A stretch of 33,179 nt of DNA, taken from assembly GCA_002434245.1 (NCBI GenBank), contig DJJR01000038.1, positions 28,191 to 61,369 of the forward strand, written 5' to 3'. How positions within the stretch are numbered: the first letter of the stretch is position 1; each line of letters opens with the position of its first letter. The stretch is from Pelosinus fermentans. GTDB lineage: Bacteria; Bacillota; Negativicutes; DSM-13327. The notes below the pieces were generated by a model. It did no database searches, was not told the origin of the DNA, and worked only from the letters and a program-made list of their open reading frames with translations. A program made the position numbers and the translations under genes. This document shows positions 1 to 8,361 of the stretch, piece after piece.

Positions 1-23
1 GGCAGTTTCTTTGTTGGTTCTTA

Positions 24-1193
24 TTAAGGTTTTACAGTTTCTTTATATACTTGTTTACCATTTTTCATTTCAATAATTACAGCGCTTTTGATTGCATCAT
101 GGGTATCATTTAATGTTAAGGAACCAGTTACACCTTGGAAGTCTTTTGTATTGGCAAGTGCTTCACGAATTTTTTCGGAATCCGTGCTGTTAGCCCGTTT
201 AATGGCATCTACTAAAGCATAAGCTGCATCATAACCTAGAACAGCCATTGCATCTGGCACTTGACCATATTCTTTTTGGAAAGCATCAAGGAATGCTTTT
301 GATTTAGGACTATTATCTTCTACAGAATAGTGATTTGTAAAGTACGTATTATTAAGAGCATCTGGTCCGCCGATTTCAGCCAGTTTAGGTGAATCCCAGC
401 CATCGCCGCCAACAAATGGTACGGTGATACCGATTTCACGAGCCTGTTTTATGATTTTTCCTACTTCGCCGTAATAGCCAGGCACATAAATTACATCTGG
501 ATTCGTAGCTTTAATTTTTGTTAACAATGTTTTGAAATCCTGGTCATTTTGTAAATAAGCTTCTTCGATAGCTATGCTACCGCCGCCCTTAGTAAAAGCA
601 TCTTTAAAGAATTTAGATAAGCCTTTGCTGTAATCGCTAGAGTTATCAATCATGACAGCAGCATTTTTAGCTTTAAGAGAGTTTAATACGAAGTTTGCTC
701 CTACAGTACCTTGGAAAGGATCAATAAAACATACGCGGAAGGTATAGTTTTTAACTTTTCCAGTATTCTCATCTAAGGTTACTTTAGGATTCGTTGTTGC
801 AGCAGCGACAAATGGGATCTTATTTGCTTCAGCAACGGTTGAACCTGCAATACCGTTAGAGCTGGTAGTAAAACCAGTAACAGCAATTACTTTATCTTGA
901 GAAATAACTTTTGTCATTGCATTAGAGGATTCAGATGGTTCACCTTTGTTATCGGCAACTGCGATTTGGATTTGTTTGCCCAAAACGCCACCATTAGCAT
1001 TGATTTCTTTAAATGCCAGCTTCGCGCCATTGGCAGCAGCTGTACCAAAGGATGCAGTATTTCCTGTCAATTCATATACAACACCAATTTTAATATCTTT
1101 GCTAGCACTTCCACCACACCCAGCTACTAATCCAGCAACTAAAATAGCAACTACGAATAAAGATAACCATTTAGCATTCATTCTTTTAAACAC
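24..1193 (-). CDS. Branched-chain amino acid-type ABC transporter substrate-binding lipoprotein
   Basis: This 389-residue protein is a periplasmic-binding-protein type I (LivJ-like) receptor that would capture branched-chain or related amino acids for an ABC importer. Residues 1-26 are a lipoprotein signal with a lipobox ending LVAGC (Cys26). The mature part begins with IKIGVVYELTGNTASFG, typical of the family's first strand and ligand loop. The start is a GTG at 1193 behind AAAGGGGG with 6-nt spacing; an in-frame ATG lies four codons later. No permease or ATPase gene follows inside the window, so any partners would lie beyond the left edge. The gene follows the proline operon on the same strand but has its own strong promoter and a hairpin leader. 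Substrate specificity cannot be read from sequence; proline or branched-chain amino acids are both possible. Confidence 0.9.
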   Translation of the reverse strand: MFKRMNAKWLSLFVVAILVAGLVAGCGGSASKDIKIGVVYELTGNTASFGTAAANGAKLAFKEINANGGVLGKQIQIAVADNKGEPSESSNAMTKVISQDKVIAVTGFTTSSNGIAGSTVAEANKIPFVAAATTNPKVTLDENTGKVKNYTFRVCFIDPFQGTVGANFVLNSLKAKNAAVMIDNSSDYSKGLSKFFKDAFTKGGGSIAIEEAYLQNDQDFKTLLTKIKATNPDVIYVPGYYGEVGKIIKQAREIGITVPFVGGDGWDSPKLAEIGGPDALNNTYFTNHYSVEDNSPKSKAFLDAFQKEYGQVPDAMAVLGYDAAYALVDAIKRANSTDSEKIREALANTKDFQGVTGSLTLNDTHDAIKSAVIIEMKNGKQVYKETVKP

Positions 1194-1283
1194 AATAATC
1201 CCCCTTTAATAATCGTATTATTTCTAAGTTTCTTATACTATACCCTTACCTTCTTCCCTACCACCCCCAAAAAGATATCGAAA

Positions 1284-1327
1284 AAGGCGCTTCAAATAAG
1301 AGAAAGTTTCCCTTATTTAAAGCACCA
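1284..1327 (-). terminator. Hairpin with U-run in the leader of the binding-protein gene
   Basis: A long imperfect inverted repeat (GGTGCTTTAAATAAGGGAAA paired with the TTTCTCTTATTT-GAAGCGCC side) is followed on the minus strand by TTTTT. It lies downstream of the 1376-1404 promoter and upstream of the start at 1193, so it could attenuate the binding-protein gene. It could equally end read-through from the P5C dehydrogenase operon. Confidence 0.6.
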
Positions 1328-1375
1328 TTGCTTTATTGTTATTCTTTTGTTTTGTTTTTGTTATATTTGTTTTTT

Positions 1376-1404
1376 ATTATACCGTGCGCTTCTCAACTTG
1401 ACAA
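1376..1404 (-). promoter_or_regulatory. Sigma-A-type promoter of the binding-protein gene
   Basis: On the minus strand TTGTCA (1404-1399) and a consensus TATAAT (1381-1376) are separated by exactly 17 nt. The expected transcript start is near 1369, giving a leader of about 175 nt that contains the 1284-1327 hairpin. The rest of the gap to 1534 is AT-rich, and I see no gene in it. Confidence 0.7.
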
Positions 1405-1534
1405 GTGTTTTTTCTAAAAAAACATTTTATATTTTTTAAAACATTTTCAGTACATTTTTTTAATATTTCGTAAAAACAAATACTACTCTTAACACTCACC
1501 TTGGAAGTTAGCACAGCGATAAATAAACTTTAGT

Positions 1535-3082
1535 CTATAACTTTTCACAAATCGATTTTGCTTGTAAAAACAGCAATAAATAGTCAGCGCCGCCCGCTTT
1601 AGAGTCTGTACCTGACAAATTAAAACCGCCAAAAGGATGAACACCGACTAAAGCACCTGTGCACTTACGGTTAAAATATAGATTGCCCACATGAAATTCA
1701 CGGCGAGCCTTTTCCAGTTTAGCTCGGTTCTTTGAATACACAGCACCAGTAAGGCCATATTCAGTGCCATTGGCAATAGCAAGAGCATGGTCAAAATCAT
1801 CAGCAGGGATTACCGCAAGCACGGGCCCAAATATCTCTTCCTGGGAAATTCGGGCTTCAGGAGAAATCCCTGAAAATACAGTCGGTGCAATAAAGTAGCC
1901 TTGATCACCAGCCGTAGATCCACCGCACTCTAATTTTCCTTCTGTTTTACCAATTTCGATATAGCTTAAAATCTTTTTATAAGAGTTTTCATCGATTACA
2001 GGACCAATATTACTTTCAGGGCTGCTGGCAGCACCAATCGTAAGTGCTTTCGTCTTTTCGACTACCTTCGCCAGTACTGCATCATATACGTCTTTCACGA
2101 TAATAGCGCGAGAGCAGGCAGAACATTTTTGTCCCTGAAAACCAAAGGCAGATGCAACAATTCCAGCTGCTGCTTCTTCAAGATCAGCTTCACTGTCTAC
2201 AACAATAGAATCTTTACCGCCCATTTCAGCTACGACTCTTTTAATCCATTTCTGCCCTGGGGACAACTCAGCAGCTAACTTGTTAATGCGAAGTCCGACT
2301 TCTTTAGAACCTGTAAAATTGATAAAGCGCACTTGAGCATGGGATACCAAATAATCACCAATCGTTCCACCGCTGCCGGGAAGATAATTCACAACACCAG
2401 CAGGCAAAGAGACTTCTTCCCACAACTGCATGAATTTAGCAGCAATTACAGGCGTTGAGCTTGCAGGCTTCATAATCACCGTATTACCAGCTACAATAGC
2501 TGCTGCTGTCATTCCTGCTAAAATGGCTAAAGGAAAATTCCATGGCGGAATTACAACACCAACACCGAGAGGAATATAGGCACACTCATTCTGTTCTCCA
2601 GGATAAGGTGTTACTTCCATGCCTTTTGCATACTTATCCATTTGGCGAGCATAGTATTCCATAAAATCGATTGCTTCTGCAGTATCGGCATCCGCTTCCG
2701 CCCATGTTTTTCCTGCCTCTTCCACTAACCAAGCGGAAAACTCAAATTTACGCCGGCGTAAAATAGCAGAAGCTTTAAACAAATACAAAGATCGTTCTGC
2801 GGGGTCTACATACTGCCATGAAGCAAATGCTTTATTGGCGGCCTGCACTGCTTTTTCAGCTAAATCTATATTGGCCCGGGCAACGGTACCAACAATTTCA
2901 GATGTGTTGGAAGGATTAATCGACGTAATACGTGCTTCTGTATCGACAGTTTCTCCGCCGATAATGAGTGGATAATGAGCAGCTTTCTCCAACTGTACTG
3001 CAGCCAATGCCTTCTCCATAGCAGCCTTGTTTTCTGGAAGACTAAAGTTAGTAAAAGGTTCATTTTTGTATTCTGTAATCAT
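1535..3082 (-). CDS. rocA: L-glutamate gamma-semialdehyde (1-pyrroline-5-carboxylate) dehydrogenase
   Basis: This aldehyde dehydrogenase (515 residues, the usual RocA/PruA length) oxidises glutamate semialdehyde, the open form of 1-pyrroline-5-carboxylate, to glutamate with NAD+. Key features are the [10 protein letters not shown] segment near 178-187, the general-base glutamate in AEMGGK (Glu286) and the catalytic cysteine in GQKCSA (Cys320). The ATG at 3082 follows GAGGA with good spacing. It is the last gene of the operon that starts at 6380, 46 nt after the DAO-type flavoprotein. That placement, directly behind an amine-oxidising flavoprotein complex, is the main reason to call the complex a proline dehydrogenase. 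It lacks the fused proline dehydrogenase domain of PutA. Family assignment is secure; the symbol follows the RocA-type length and sequence. Confidence 0.94.
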   Translation of the reverse strand: MITEYKNEPFTNFSLPENKAAMEKALAAVQLEKAAHYPLIIGGETVDTEARITSINPSNTSEIVGTVARANIDLAEKAVQAANKAFASWQYVDPAERSLYLFKASAILRRRKFEFSAWLVEEAGKTWAEADADTAEAIDFMEYYARQMDKYAKGMEVTPYPGEQNECAYIPLGVGVVIPPWNFPLAILAGMTAAAIVAGNTVIMKPASSTPVIAAKFMQLWEEVSLPAGVVNYLPGSGGTIGDYLVSHAQVRFINFTGSKEVGLRINKLAAELSPGQKWIKRVVAEMGGKDSIVVDSEADLEEAAAGIVASAFGFQGQKCSACSRAIIVKDVYDAVLAKVVEKTKALTIGAASSPESNIGPVIDENSYKKILSYIEIGKTEGKLECGGSTAGDQGYFIAPTVFSGISPEARISQEEIFGPVLAVIPADDFDHALAIANGTEYGLTGAVYSKNRAKLEKARREFHVGNLYFNRKCTGALVGVHPFGGFNLSGTDSKAGGADYLLLFLQAKSICEKL

Positions 3083-3128
3083 TTTAATTCCTCACTTTCG
3101 TATTTTAAATGCAATGATATATATTGAC

Positions 3129-4277
3129 TCACACAACGGATGGCTCTACAAATAACTCTCCGCGGTCAAACCGCCCAGCATCAAACATTTGGATAGGAAA
3201 GGCCGTAGGTTTTCCCATTACCATCTCTGCCATTAATTGACCTGTGATAGGTGAAATCATGAAACCATGACCACTAAAGCCTGCAGCAGTGAAGAAACGA
3301 TTGAAAGCAGGACTACTGCCTAATATCGGTGTGCGGTCAGGGCACATATCATATAATCCCGCCCATTGCCGAACTACATTTAACCCTGCTAAAGGGGGAA
3401 GAATTTCCACAAGCCGCTCAGCCATATCACGTAAGAACTGCCAACTGGATTTTATATTATAGCTTTCCGGTTCATTGGGATGACCAATTCCCATAATAAA
3501 ACTGCCATGAGGGCTTTGTTGACAATATAAATTATGATAAAAACTCATCACCATGGGTCCCATTGTAGGCTCCACTGGTTCTGTTACCAAAATTTCATGA
3601 CGTTCTGGGAAAATAGGAAGCTCAACGCCGACCATACGTCCAACGGTTTTTGCATATCCTCCTGCCGCATTTACAACCGTATCCGTTTGAATATTGCCCT
3701 GATTGGTGCGGACGGAAATAATTTTACCGTTCTTCGTTACAATGCCTTGCACTTCCGTATCAGTATAAATCTCAACATTTAAATTTTTAGCAGCTTGGGC
3801 ATAAGCTTCTGTTACTTTAAAAGGATTACAATGACCATCTTCTGCACAATAGGTAGCGCCAAACATTCCTTTTGTATTCAAAAAAGGGACAATTTCCAAA
3901 GATTCCTCTGGCGTCACCCAGCGTGCAGGAATGTTAAGAGACTTTTGCAGTATCAAATTCTTTTTAAATTGTTCTGCCATTTTCTCCGAATAAGCAGGCA
4001 TCAGATAGCCATTTTGAGTAAATTCAATATCCACATTCACATGTAATAAGTCTGGCAAATGGGAGAGCATCTTGACGCTTTCACGAGACAAAAGACAATT
4101 GGTCTCTGTGCCCCATTGCATTCGCATGCCTGCACCGCAGCGCCCTGTAGCACCACTGGCTAAATAATTCTTTTCTAATACGACTACTTTACCTGCACCT
4201 AATCTAGCTAAATTATAGGCAGTGGAACAGCCGATGACACCGCCGCCAATTACCACAACATCTGCATTCTTAATCAT
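3129..4277 (-). CDS. DAO-family FAD oxidoreductase, catalytic (beta/HcnC/SoxB-like) subunit of a proline dehydrogenase-like complex
   Basis: This 382-residue flavoprotein has an N-terminal dinucleotide fold (GGGVIG at 11-16) and the DAO family signature SGATGRCGAGMR near residues 42-53, plus a C-terminal FAD-contacting segment (AGFSGHGFMISPITGQL). It resembles the sarcosine oxidase beta, HcnC and archaeal dye-linked L-proline dehydrogenase beta subunits, which oxidise the C-N bond of a secondary or primary amino acid. It overlaps the end of the BFD-like gene by 8 nt and precedes P5C dehydrogenase, so L-proline is the most economical substrate. Electrons would leave through the iron-sulfur subunits encoded upstream. 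Alternatives are D-proline, sarcosine or an opine. Confidence 0.85.
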   Translation of the reverse strand: MIKNADVVVIGGGVIGCSTAYNLARLGAGKVVVLEKNYLASGATGRCGAGMRMQWGTETNCLLSRESVKMLSHLPDLLHVNVDIEFTQNGYLMPAYSEKMAEQFKKNLILQKSLNIPARWVTPEESLEIVPFLNTKGMFGATYCAEDGHCNPFKVTEAYAQAAKNLNVEIYTDTEVQGIVTKNGKIISVRTNQGNIQTDTVVNAAGGYAKTVGRMVGVELPIFPERHEILVTEPVEPTMGPMVMSFYHNLYCQQSPHGSFIMGIGHPNEPESYNIKSSWQFLRDMAERLVEILPPLAGLNVVRQWAGLYDMCPDRTPILGSSPAFNRFFTAAGFSGHGFMISPITGQLMAEMVMGKPTAFPIQMFDAGRFDRGELFVEPSVV

Positions 4278-4548
4278 GTTGATCTCCTCCTAACAAAGAA
4301 GCCATCTTAATGGGAGAGGTAGAAGGACGAAAGGTAGGCAAAGGAATCTGTGCGACAGGCTTTCCTGTGGCCTTGGCAATTTCACTCACAATAAGAGGAG
4401 CACAAGTTCTTCCTTGGCAAGGGCCCATTCCGGAACGGCAAGCTCTTTTTATTTCTTCCAGAGTATGTTTTCCCTGTGCAATCTGCTCTCTAATCTCCCC
4501 TAAGGTTATATCTTCACAACGACAGATAATAATATCATTATGGTTCAT
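4270..4548 (-). CDS. BFD-like [2Fe-2S] protein, small electron-transfer subunit
   Basis: This 92-residue protein carries the bacterioferritin-associated-ferredoxin-type [2Fe-2S] site as a CxC pair (Cys9, Cys11) followed by GMGPCQGRTC (Cys44, Cys49). In HcnB and opine oxidase alpha subunits this domain is the C-terminus of the large FAD protein; here it is a separate gene, as in archaeal four-subunit proline dehydrogenases. The ATG at 4548 is chosen because AAAGGAG lies 8 nt upstream and the codon forms an ATGA overlap with the stop of the preceding ferredoxin gene. A longer upstream extension would run through that gene and is unlikely. It probably shuttles electrons between the two flavoproteins. 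Confidence 0.85.
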   Translation of the reverse strand: MNHNDIIICRCEDITLGEIREQIAQGKHTLEEIKRACRSGMGPCQGRTCAPLIVSEIAKATGKPVAQIPLPTFRPSTSPIKMASLLGGDQHD

Positions 4549-4988
4549 GATGTTTCTCCTTTCATAACGTGAATGCTGCGTACCTCCATAGCTAATTCCC
4601 GGGGCACGGACAACCAAATAATATTTGTTTTATTTGGTGATGTTTGCACCCGAATGACCTGGGCGGTACCGATACATTGGCCTTGTCGATTTAAAGCATC
4701 CACAACGCTTTTCGCTTCCGGCAAAGGAGAAAATTCATAGGGAATTTTAACTAAGGCCGCATCTTTTCCATAAGTATAGTCAACAACAAAAATAGACAAC
4801 CCAGGGCAGTGAGTCATACACACTCCACAACCATTGCAAAGTTCTTCATTTAAAGAAGGACAGTCATTAATTTCTTTTACGGTAATGGCACCCCGTGGGC
4901 AAGCATCAGCACAAGGATTACAGGGGATTTGCTGCATACATTCAAATAAAGCGATTGGACCTTTCGCAAAACGTTCTTGTGACGGCAT
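4545..4988 (-). CDS. Two-cluster [4Fe-4S] ferredoxin-like subunit of the flavoprotein complex
   Basis: This 147-residue protein has two cysteine clusters: Cys17/23/26/30 ending in CP (a slightly spread CX5CX2CX3CP) and a canonical CNGCGVCMTHCP (Cys51/54/57/61). It is predicted to hold two [4Fe-4S] centres and to carry electrons out of the dehydrogenase. The C-terminal half (residues about 70-147) has no cysteines of note and may dock to the FAD subunit. The ATG at 4988 is preferred over the TTG three codons earlier because GGAGG is 9 nt before the ATG but directly abuts the TTG. The gene begins 1 nt after the stop of the FAD/NAD-type subunit and overlaps the BFD-like gene by 4 nt, showing tight translational coupling. 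Confidence 0.85.
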   Translation of the reverse strand: MPSQERFAKGPIALFECMQQIPCNPCADACPRGAITVKEINDCPSLNEELCNGCGVCMTHCPGLSIFVVDYTYGKDAALVKIPYEFSPLPEAKSVVDALNRQGQCIGTAQVIRVQTSPNKTNIIWLSVPRELAMEVRSIHVMKGETS

Positions 4989-4989
4989 T

Positions 4990-6078
4990 TTATCCAACCT
5001 CCTCTAAAACAACTTTGCTAAGTCCCGTACAAATCTTCACACTTGCTGGACCAGAACGCAAGGCACTCAGTTGTGATTTTGCAGTCTGAAACTCTTTTGT
5101 AAACGAATCTTTTTTATGTCCTAAAACAGATGCAACATACAAGCCTGCCAATTTTCCTTCTACCATAGCTGCCGAGGCTTCTTCGACTCCTGAGACATCG
5201 CCAGCTACATAGATATTCTCATGAGTTGTTTTCATATTGGCATCACGCAATGGTACATAACCGCCTAATTCTGCTGCGAACTTCATTTCGCAATTCGCCT
5301 GCCACAGCAGTTCTGTCAAGGGGCTTAATCCTACCGCCAAACAGAGCCCATCTACAGCAATATATTGTTCACTTCCCTCAATCGGCTGCCATTGTTCGTC
5401 CAGTCGGCAAATCGTAACACCTTCCAAACAGGAATCGCCATGGGCTGATTGTATCGAATGAGATGTATAAATGGGTACACCATGACGCTGCAGCTTAGCA
5501 GCATGAACACGATAACCGCCAACTTGGGGTGCCGCTTCTACAATGCCTGCCACTTCAACACCCGCCTGCAGTAATTGATAGGCTACAATCACACCAATAT
5601 TGCCAGCACCAATCATGAGTATCCTTTTTGCCGGTATTACTCCGTGAACATTCATTAAGGTTTGGACTGCTCCTGCGCCATAAATGCCTGGCAGATCATT
5701 ATTAGGAAAAGCCATAGTTTTTTCCGAAGCGCCCGTTGCAATAATAATTTTTTTAGGGCTGACTGTGCAAAAAGCACCTTCATGGGAAATGGTAACTACG
5801 CCATCTGGATAGATTCCCAGTACTACAGCATTCTTCCATATGGTGATACCCGAAATATCGGAGCTCAAATTGATCAATTTTTCAGCTATATCCATTCCAC
5901 GTTCTCCGGCAAATTCTGCTTTTGAACCAAAAAATTTATGAGTTTGTTTAATTAACTGCCCGCCCAAGCGATCTGCCCGTTCGACAAGCAGTACTTTTGC
6001 ACCAGCTTCTGCCGCATGAATGGCAGCCATTAAACCAGCCGGACCAGCTCCTATGATTAAGATCTCTGTTGTTATCAT
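4990..6078 (-). CDS. FAD/NAD(P)-binding oxidoreductase, alpha (HcnB/SoxA-like) subunit
   Basis: This 362-residue pyridine nucleotide-disulfide-type flavoprotein has an FAD motif at the N-terminus (GAGPAG at 10-15, then LVERADRLGGQL), a second Rossmann motif IGAGNIG near residue 157, and a C-terminal YVAGDVSGVEEASAAMVEG segment that closes over FAD. It matches the alpha subunit of hydrogen cyanide synthase, opine oxidases and archaeal dye-linked proline dehydrogenase, but lacks their C-terminal [2Fe-2S] domain, which is encoded separately downstream. It overlaps the preceding small ferredoxin gene by 4 nt (ATGA). It is probably an electron-transfer or regulatory flavoprotein rather than the amino-acid-oxidising subunit. 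Confidence 0.85.
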   Translation of the reverse strand: MITTEILIIGAGPAGLMAAIHAAEAGAKVLLVERADRLGGQLIKQTHKFFGSKAEFAGERGMDIAEKLINLSSDISGITIWKNAVVLGIYPDGVVTISHEGAFCTVSPKKIIIATGASEKTMAFPNNDLPGIYGAGAVQTLMNVHGVIPAKRILMIGAGNIGVIVAYQLLQAGVEVAGIVEAAPQVGGYRVHAAKLQRHGVPIYTSHSIQSAHGDSCLEGVTICRLDEQWQPIEGSEQYIAVDGLCLAVGLSPLTELLWQANCEMKFAAELGGYVPLRDANMKTTHENIYVAGDVSGVEEASAAMVEGKLAGLYVASVLGHKKDSFTKEFQTAKSQLSALRSGPASVKICTGLSKVVLEEVG

Positions 6079-6380
6079 ACGATCTTCCCCTTCCCTTCTT
6101 GGGTCTCTACTACCATGCCAGCACGAAGGGGTTCAATGCACACCCGTACATTCGGAATTTTATCTACTGTCATCAAACAAGATGAACAGTTGCCAATGGC
6201 ACAAAAAAGACCACGAGGACGGTGACGTCCATGACTATGACGCAATACCTTTACATCAGCCGCATGTAGTGCAGCAGCAATTGGCTCTCCCGCTATTCCC
6301 TCTATCGTTTGACCATTCAATGTGAAGGTCACCATATCTTGTTTTGGAAATGTCAGTATTGGATGGTTGACAATTCTCAT
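6075..6380 (-). CDS. HcnA/SoxX-like [2Fe-2S] ferredoxin subunit, first gene of the proline catabolism operon
   Basis: This 101-residue protein has the plant-type [2Fe-2S] ligand spacing CX5CX2C (FCAIGNCSSC) with a fourth cysteine in NVRVC, inside a beta-grasp-like sequence (VTFTLNGQTIEGIAGEPIAAAL). It corresponds to HcnA and the small subunit of opine or sarcosine oxidases. It is the promoter-proximal gene: AGGAGGTG lies 7 nt before the ATG at 6380, and a sigma-54 promoter lies 29-45 nt upstream. With the two flavoproteins and two further iron-sulfur proteins it forms a five-subunit complex set of which four gene junctions overlap or nearly touch. Confidence 0.85.
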   Translation of the reverse strand: MRIVNHPILTFPKQDMVTFTLNGQTIEGIAGEPIAAALHAADVKVLRHSHGRHRPRGLFCAIGNCSSCLMTVDKIPNVRVCIEPLRAGMVVETQEGKGKIV

Positions 6381-6408
6381 AGTTAAACACCTCCTGCCCT
6401 ATTCCTAA

Positions 6409-6425
6409 TGCAATAACCGTGCCAA
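6409..6425 (-). promoter_or_regulatory. Sigma-54 (-24/-12) promoter of the proline catabolism operon
   Basis: The minus strand reads TTGGCACGGTTATTGCA from 6425 to 6409, matching the RpoN consensus TGGCAC-N5-TTGCA with the invariant GG and GC 12 nt apart. The expected start of transcription is near 6398, giving an 18-nt leader that just holds the ribosome site. The adjacent sigma-54 activator gene supports the call. Confidence 0.9.
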
Positions 6426-6444
6426 CTAAATATTTTAGAATAAA

Positions 6445-6475
6445 TTAGGATACGAAAAAACATTTCGTATCCTAA
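6445..6475. promoter_or_regulatory. Perfect 13-bp inverted repeat upstream of the sigma-54 promoter
   Basis: Arms TTAGGATACGAAA (6445-6457) and its exact complement (6463-6475) flank a 5-nt spacer. The centre lies about 62 nt upstream of the predicted transcript start. It could be a protein-binding site or a weak stem-loop terminator for the activator gene; no good U-run follows it on the minus strand. Confidence 0.5.
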
Positions 6476-6486
6476 AAAAATAAAAT

Positions 6487-6590
6487 ATTTTGAACCGCGA
6501 AGATGCGAAGATCATGAAGAATATAAAATAAATATAATTCTTCCTTCGTGTTCTTTATATATCTTCGCGACTTCGTGTTTCATCGGTTTT
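6487..6590. repeat. Dispersed inverted repeat, family A, copy 1
   Basis: An imperfect inverted repeat has a left arm starting ACCGCGAAGATGCGAAGA and a right arm ending in CTTCGCGACTTCGTG...CGGTTT. The first 25 nt (6487-6511) are identical to 20180-20204. The copy sits between the activator gene and the proline operon promoter. Confidence 0.75.
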
Positions 6591-6666
6591 TCCACAAGAT
6601 ATAAATTCCATTCTTTGCAAAAGTGCCTTGTAAAGCAACAATTTTTATCTACCATTCGACGATATC

Positions 6667-6682
6667 GTCAGTTTATTGACAC
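6667..6682. promoter_or_regulatory. Candidate activator-binding site 1
   Basis: GTCAGTTTATTGACAC differs by one base from 8281-8296. It overlaps the stop codon of the sigma-54 activator gene and lies about 275 nt upstream of the operon's predicted start, within the range of RpoN enhancers. The function is inferred only from the duplication and position. Confidence 0.45.
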
Positions 6683-8145
6683 TCTAGTCCCAGCTTCTGC
6701 ATTTTGTAATATAAGGTGCTGCGAGGGATACCCAATTTTTTTGCTGCAGCTGCTTTATTAAAATGAAATTCCGCCAGAACCTTAGCAATCACTTCTTTTT
6801 CCAGGCTTATCGTTTTTTCCAACAAACTGCCTTCCATAGCACAGGGATCTATACTTTCCATAGGAAAATCCAATTGACAGAAGGTAGCTGGCAGGTTATC
6901 TATCCCCAATTGGTCACTATCAGCTAAAATCACCAGCCGTTCTAATACATTGAATAACTCTCTAATATTTCCAGGCCATGGATATTGAATAAAAGATGCC
7001 ATGAGTGCAGGATTCACTTTTGAGATTTTTTTATTATGAATTGTGCCATAATGCAAAACACCCTTATGAACTAATTCGGGTATATCATCTAACCTGTCAC
7101 GCAATGAAGGCAGGGATACCGCCACTACATTTAAACGATAATATAGATCCTCGCGAAATTCACCGTTCTTAATCATTTCTTCTAAATTGCGGTGGGTAGC
7201 AGCAATAATACGAACATCAATATGAATCGCTTTGTTGCCGCCCACACGATAGAAACTCTTATCCTGTAGAACTCTTAGCAGCTTTACCTGCATGTCTTTC
7301 GGCATATCTCCCAGCTCATCCAGTAAGAGAGTTCCTCCATTTGCTTGCTCTAATAACCCCACTTTTCCTTTGCGGTCAGCTCCCGTAAATGCACCGGGCT
7401 GATAGCCAAACAATTCACTTTCAAATAGATTAGGAGAAATCGCTCCACAGTTTATCGCAATAAAGGGACCCATAAATTGACTGGCATCATGAATAGCACG
7501 GGCAAATAATTCTTTTCCTGTGCCGCTTTCTCCACGCAGTAATACTGGAACCGCCGTTGCTGCAACACGCCTGGCAATACTAACCGCTTCGCGAATAGCG
7601 GTACTATGACCATAAACCGTCGAAAAGGAATCTGACTGGGAATGAATTTTATCAATTTCTTGCTTTAGGGTTTGTACTTCCTGATGAGTCTGGGATAGTT
7701 TTTGATTTAGCTGCACTACTTCTGTAATATCCCGTTCCGCACAAACTCCGCCGATCACCTGACCAGATAGCTTCACAGGTCTCGCATTAATTAATACATG
7801 AGTATCAGGACAAGGAGTGTGGTATTGTTCATGCACAGTGCGGCGTTCTTTCATCACTTTAGTTAGCATTAAATTGGAAAAGAAACCTTCGATAGGACGC
7901 CCAATAATTTCATCAGCGGCAATTCCATATAAAAGCTCAGCATGATGATTCCACACTACTACTTTATCTGATTCATCAATAATGCATACCGCCTCATTAA
8001 CTGTATCTAATAGTGCTTCCAACCTAGCCTGCTGCAATTCATATAAGGTTAAAAGCTGCTGAAAACTCTCTATTACTTTTTCTGATTGGTCTGCTTCAAG
8101 ATAACTGCGAAATTCCTCAATCGGCAAAGGATACTGAGAATTCAT
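6673..8145 (-). CDS. Sigma-54-dependent transcriptional activator with PAS sensor (RocR/PrdR-like)
   Basis: This 490-residue regulator has a PAS domain (about 38-145), a short coiled linker (about 145-172), an AAA+ domain and a Fis-type helix-turn-helix at the C-terminus ([20 protein letters not shown]). Walker A is GESGTGKE (205-212), the sigma-54 contact loop is a perfect GAFTGA (251-256) and Walker B is LLLDELGD (273-280), so it should be an active ATPase. The ATG at 8145 follows GGGAGG. It is immediately upstream of, and on the same strand as, an operon with a -24/-12 promoter, and most likely activates it in response to a small molecule such as proline sensed by the PAS domain. There is no receiver domain, so a partner kinase is not expected. 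Confidence 0.93.
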   Translation of the reverse strand: MNSQYPLPIEEFRSYLEADQSEKVIESFQQLLTLYELQQARLEALLDTVNEAVCIIDESDKVVVWNHHAELLYGIAADEIIGRPIEGFFSNLMLTKVMKERRTVHEQYHTPCPDTHVLINARPVKLSGQVIGGVCAERDITEVVQLNQKLSQTHQEVQTLKQEIDKIHSQSDSFSTVYGHSTAIREAVSIARRVAATAVPVLLRGESGTGKELFARAIHDASQFMGPFIAINCGAISPNLFESELFGYQPGAFTGADRKGKVGLLEQANGGTLLLDELGDMPKDMQVKLLRVLQDKSFYRVGGNKAIHIDVRIIAATHRNLEEMIKNGEFREDLYYRLNVVAVSLPSLRDRLDDIPELVHKGVLHYGTIHNKKISKVNPALMASFIQYPWPGNIRELFNVLERLVILADSDQLGIDNLPATFCQLDFPMESIDPCAMEGSLLEKTISLEKEVIAKVLAEFHFNKAAAAKKLGIPRSTLYYKMQKLGLECQ

Positions 8146-8187
8146 AAAAGCACGCCTCCCTTATCATATAATAAACATTTTCAATCT

Positions 8188-8200
8188 CTGCATTATGCAG
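8188..8200. promoter_or_regulatory. 13-nt perfect palindrome upstream of the sigma-54 activator gene
   Basis: CTGCATTATGCAG lies 43 nt upstream of the activator start codon. It is a possible operator for that gene, based on symmetry and position only. Confidence 0.3.
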
Positions 8201-8226
8201 GATTACTATAAACTTTGCTAAACCAA

Positions 8227-8274
8227 AAAGACGCTCTATACAGAACTAAAATTAGTCCCTGTACAAGCGTCTTT
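8227..8274 (-). terminator. Terminator of the ilvA-alaX transcript
   Basis: AAGACGCTTGTACAG and its imperfect complement CTGTATAGAGCGTCTTT form a long stem on the minus strand, ending in CTTTTTGG. It lies 88 nt past the alaX stop and separates that transcript from the activator gene. Confidence 0.7.
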
Positions 8275-8278
8275 GCTT

Positions 8279-8296
8279 GTGTCAGTTAATTGACAC
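8279..8296. promoter_or_regulatory. Candidate activator-binding site 2
   Basis: GTGTCAGTTAATTGACAC is an 18-nt near-perfect inverted repeat (GTGTCA/TGACAC arms) and matches 6667-6682 at 15 of 16 positions. It lies about 135-150 nt upstream of the activator gene, so it may serve autoregulation. Confidence 0.45.
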
Positions 8297-8361
8297 TTTT
8301 TTCTTTCATTATAAGGTAAAGAATTATAATAGGCAATACCTAATTTTTAACTCTTCATACT

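Noticed and set aside
3129..6380. Hydrogen cyanide synthase (HcnABC)
   Set aside because: The subunits resemble Hcn proteins, but the downstream P5C dehydrogenase and the RocR-like activator make amino-acid catabolism, probably of proline, more likely.
8279..8300. GTGTCA/TGACAC hairpin followed by TTTTTT as a plus-strand terminator
   Set aside because: No plus-strand gene leads into it. The motif's second copy near the operon suggests a binding site instead.
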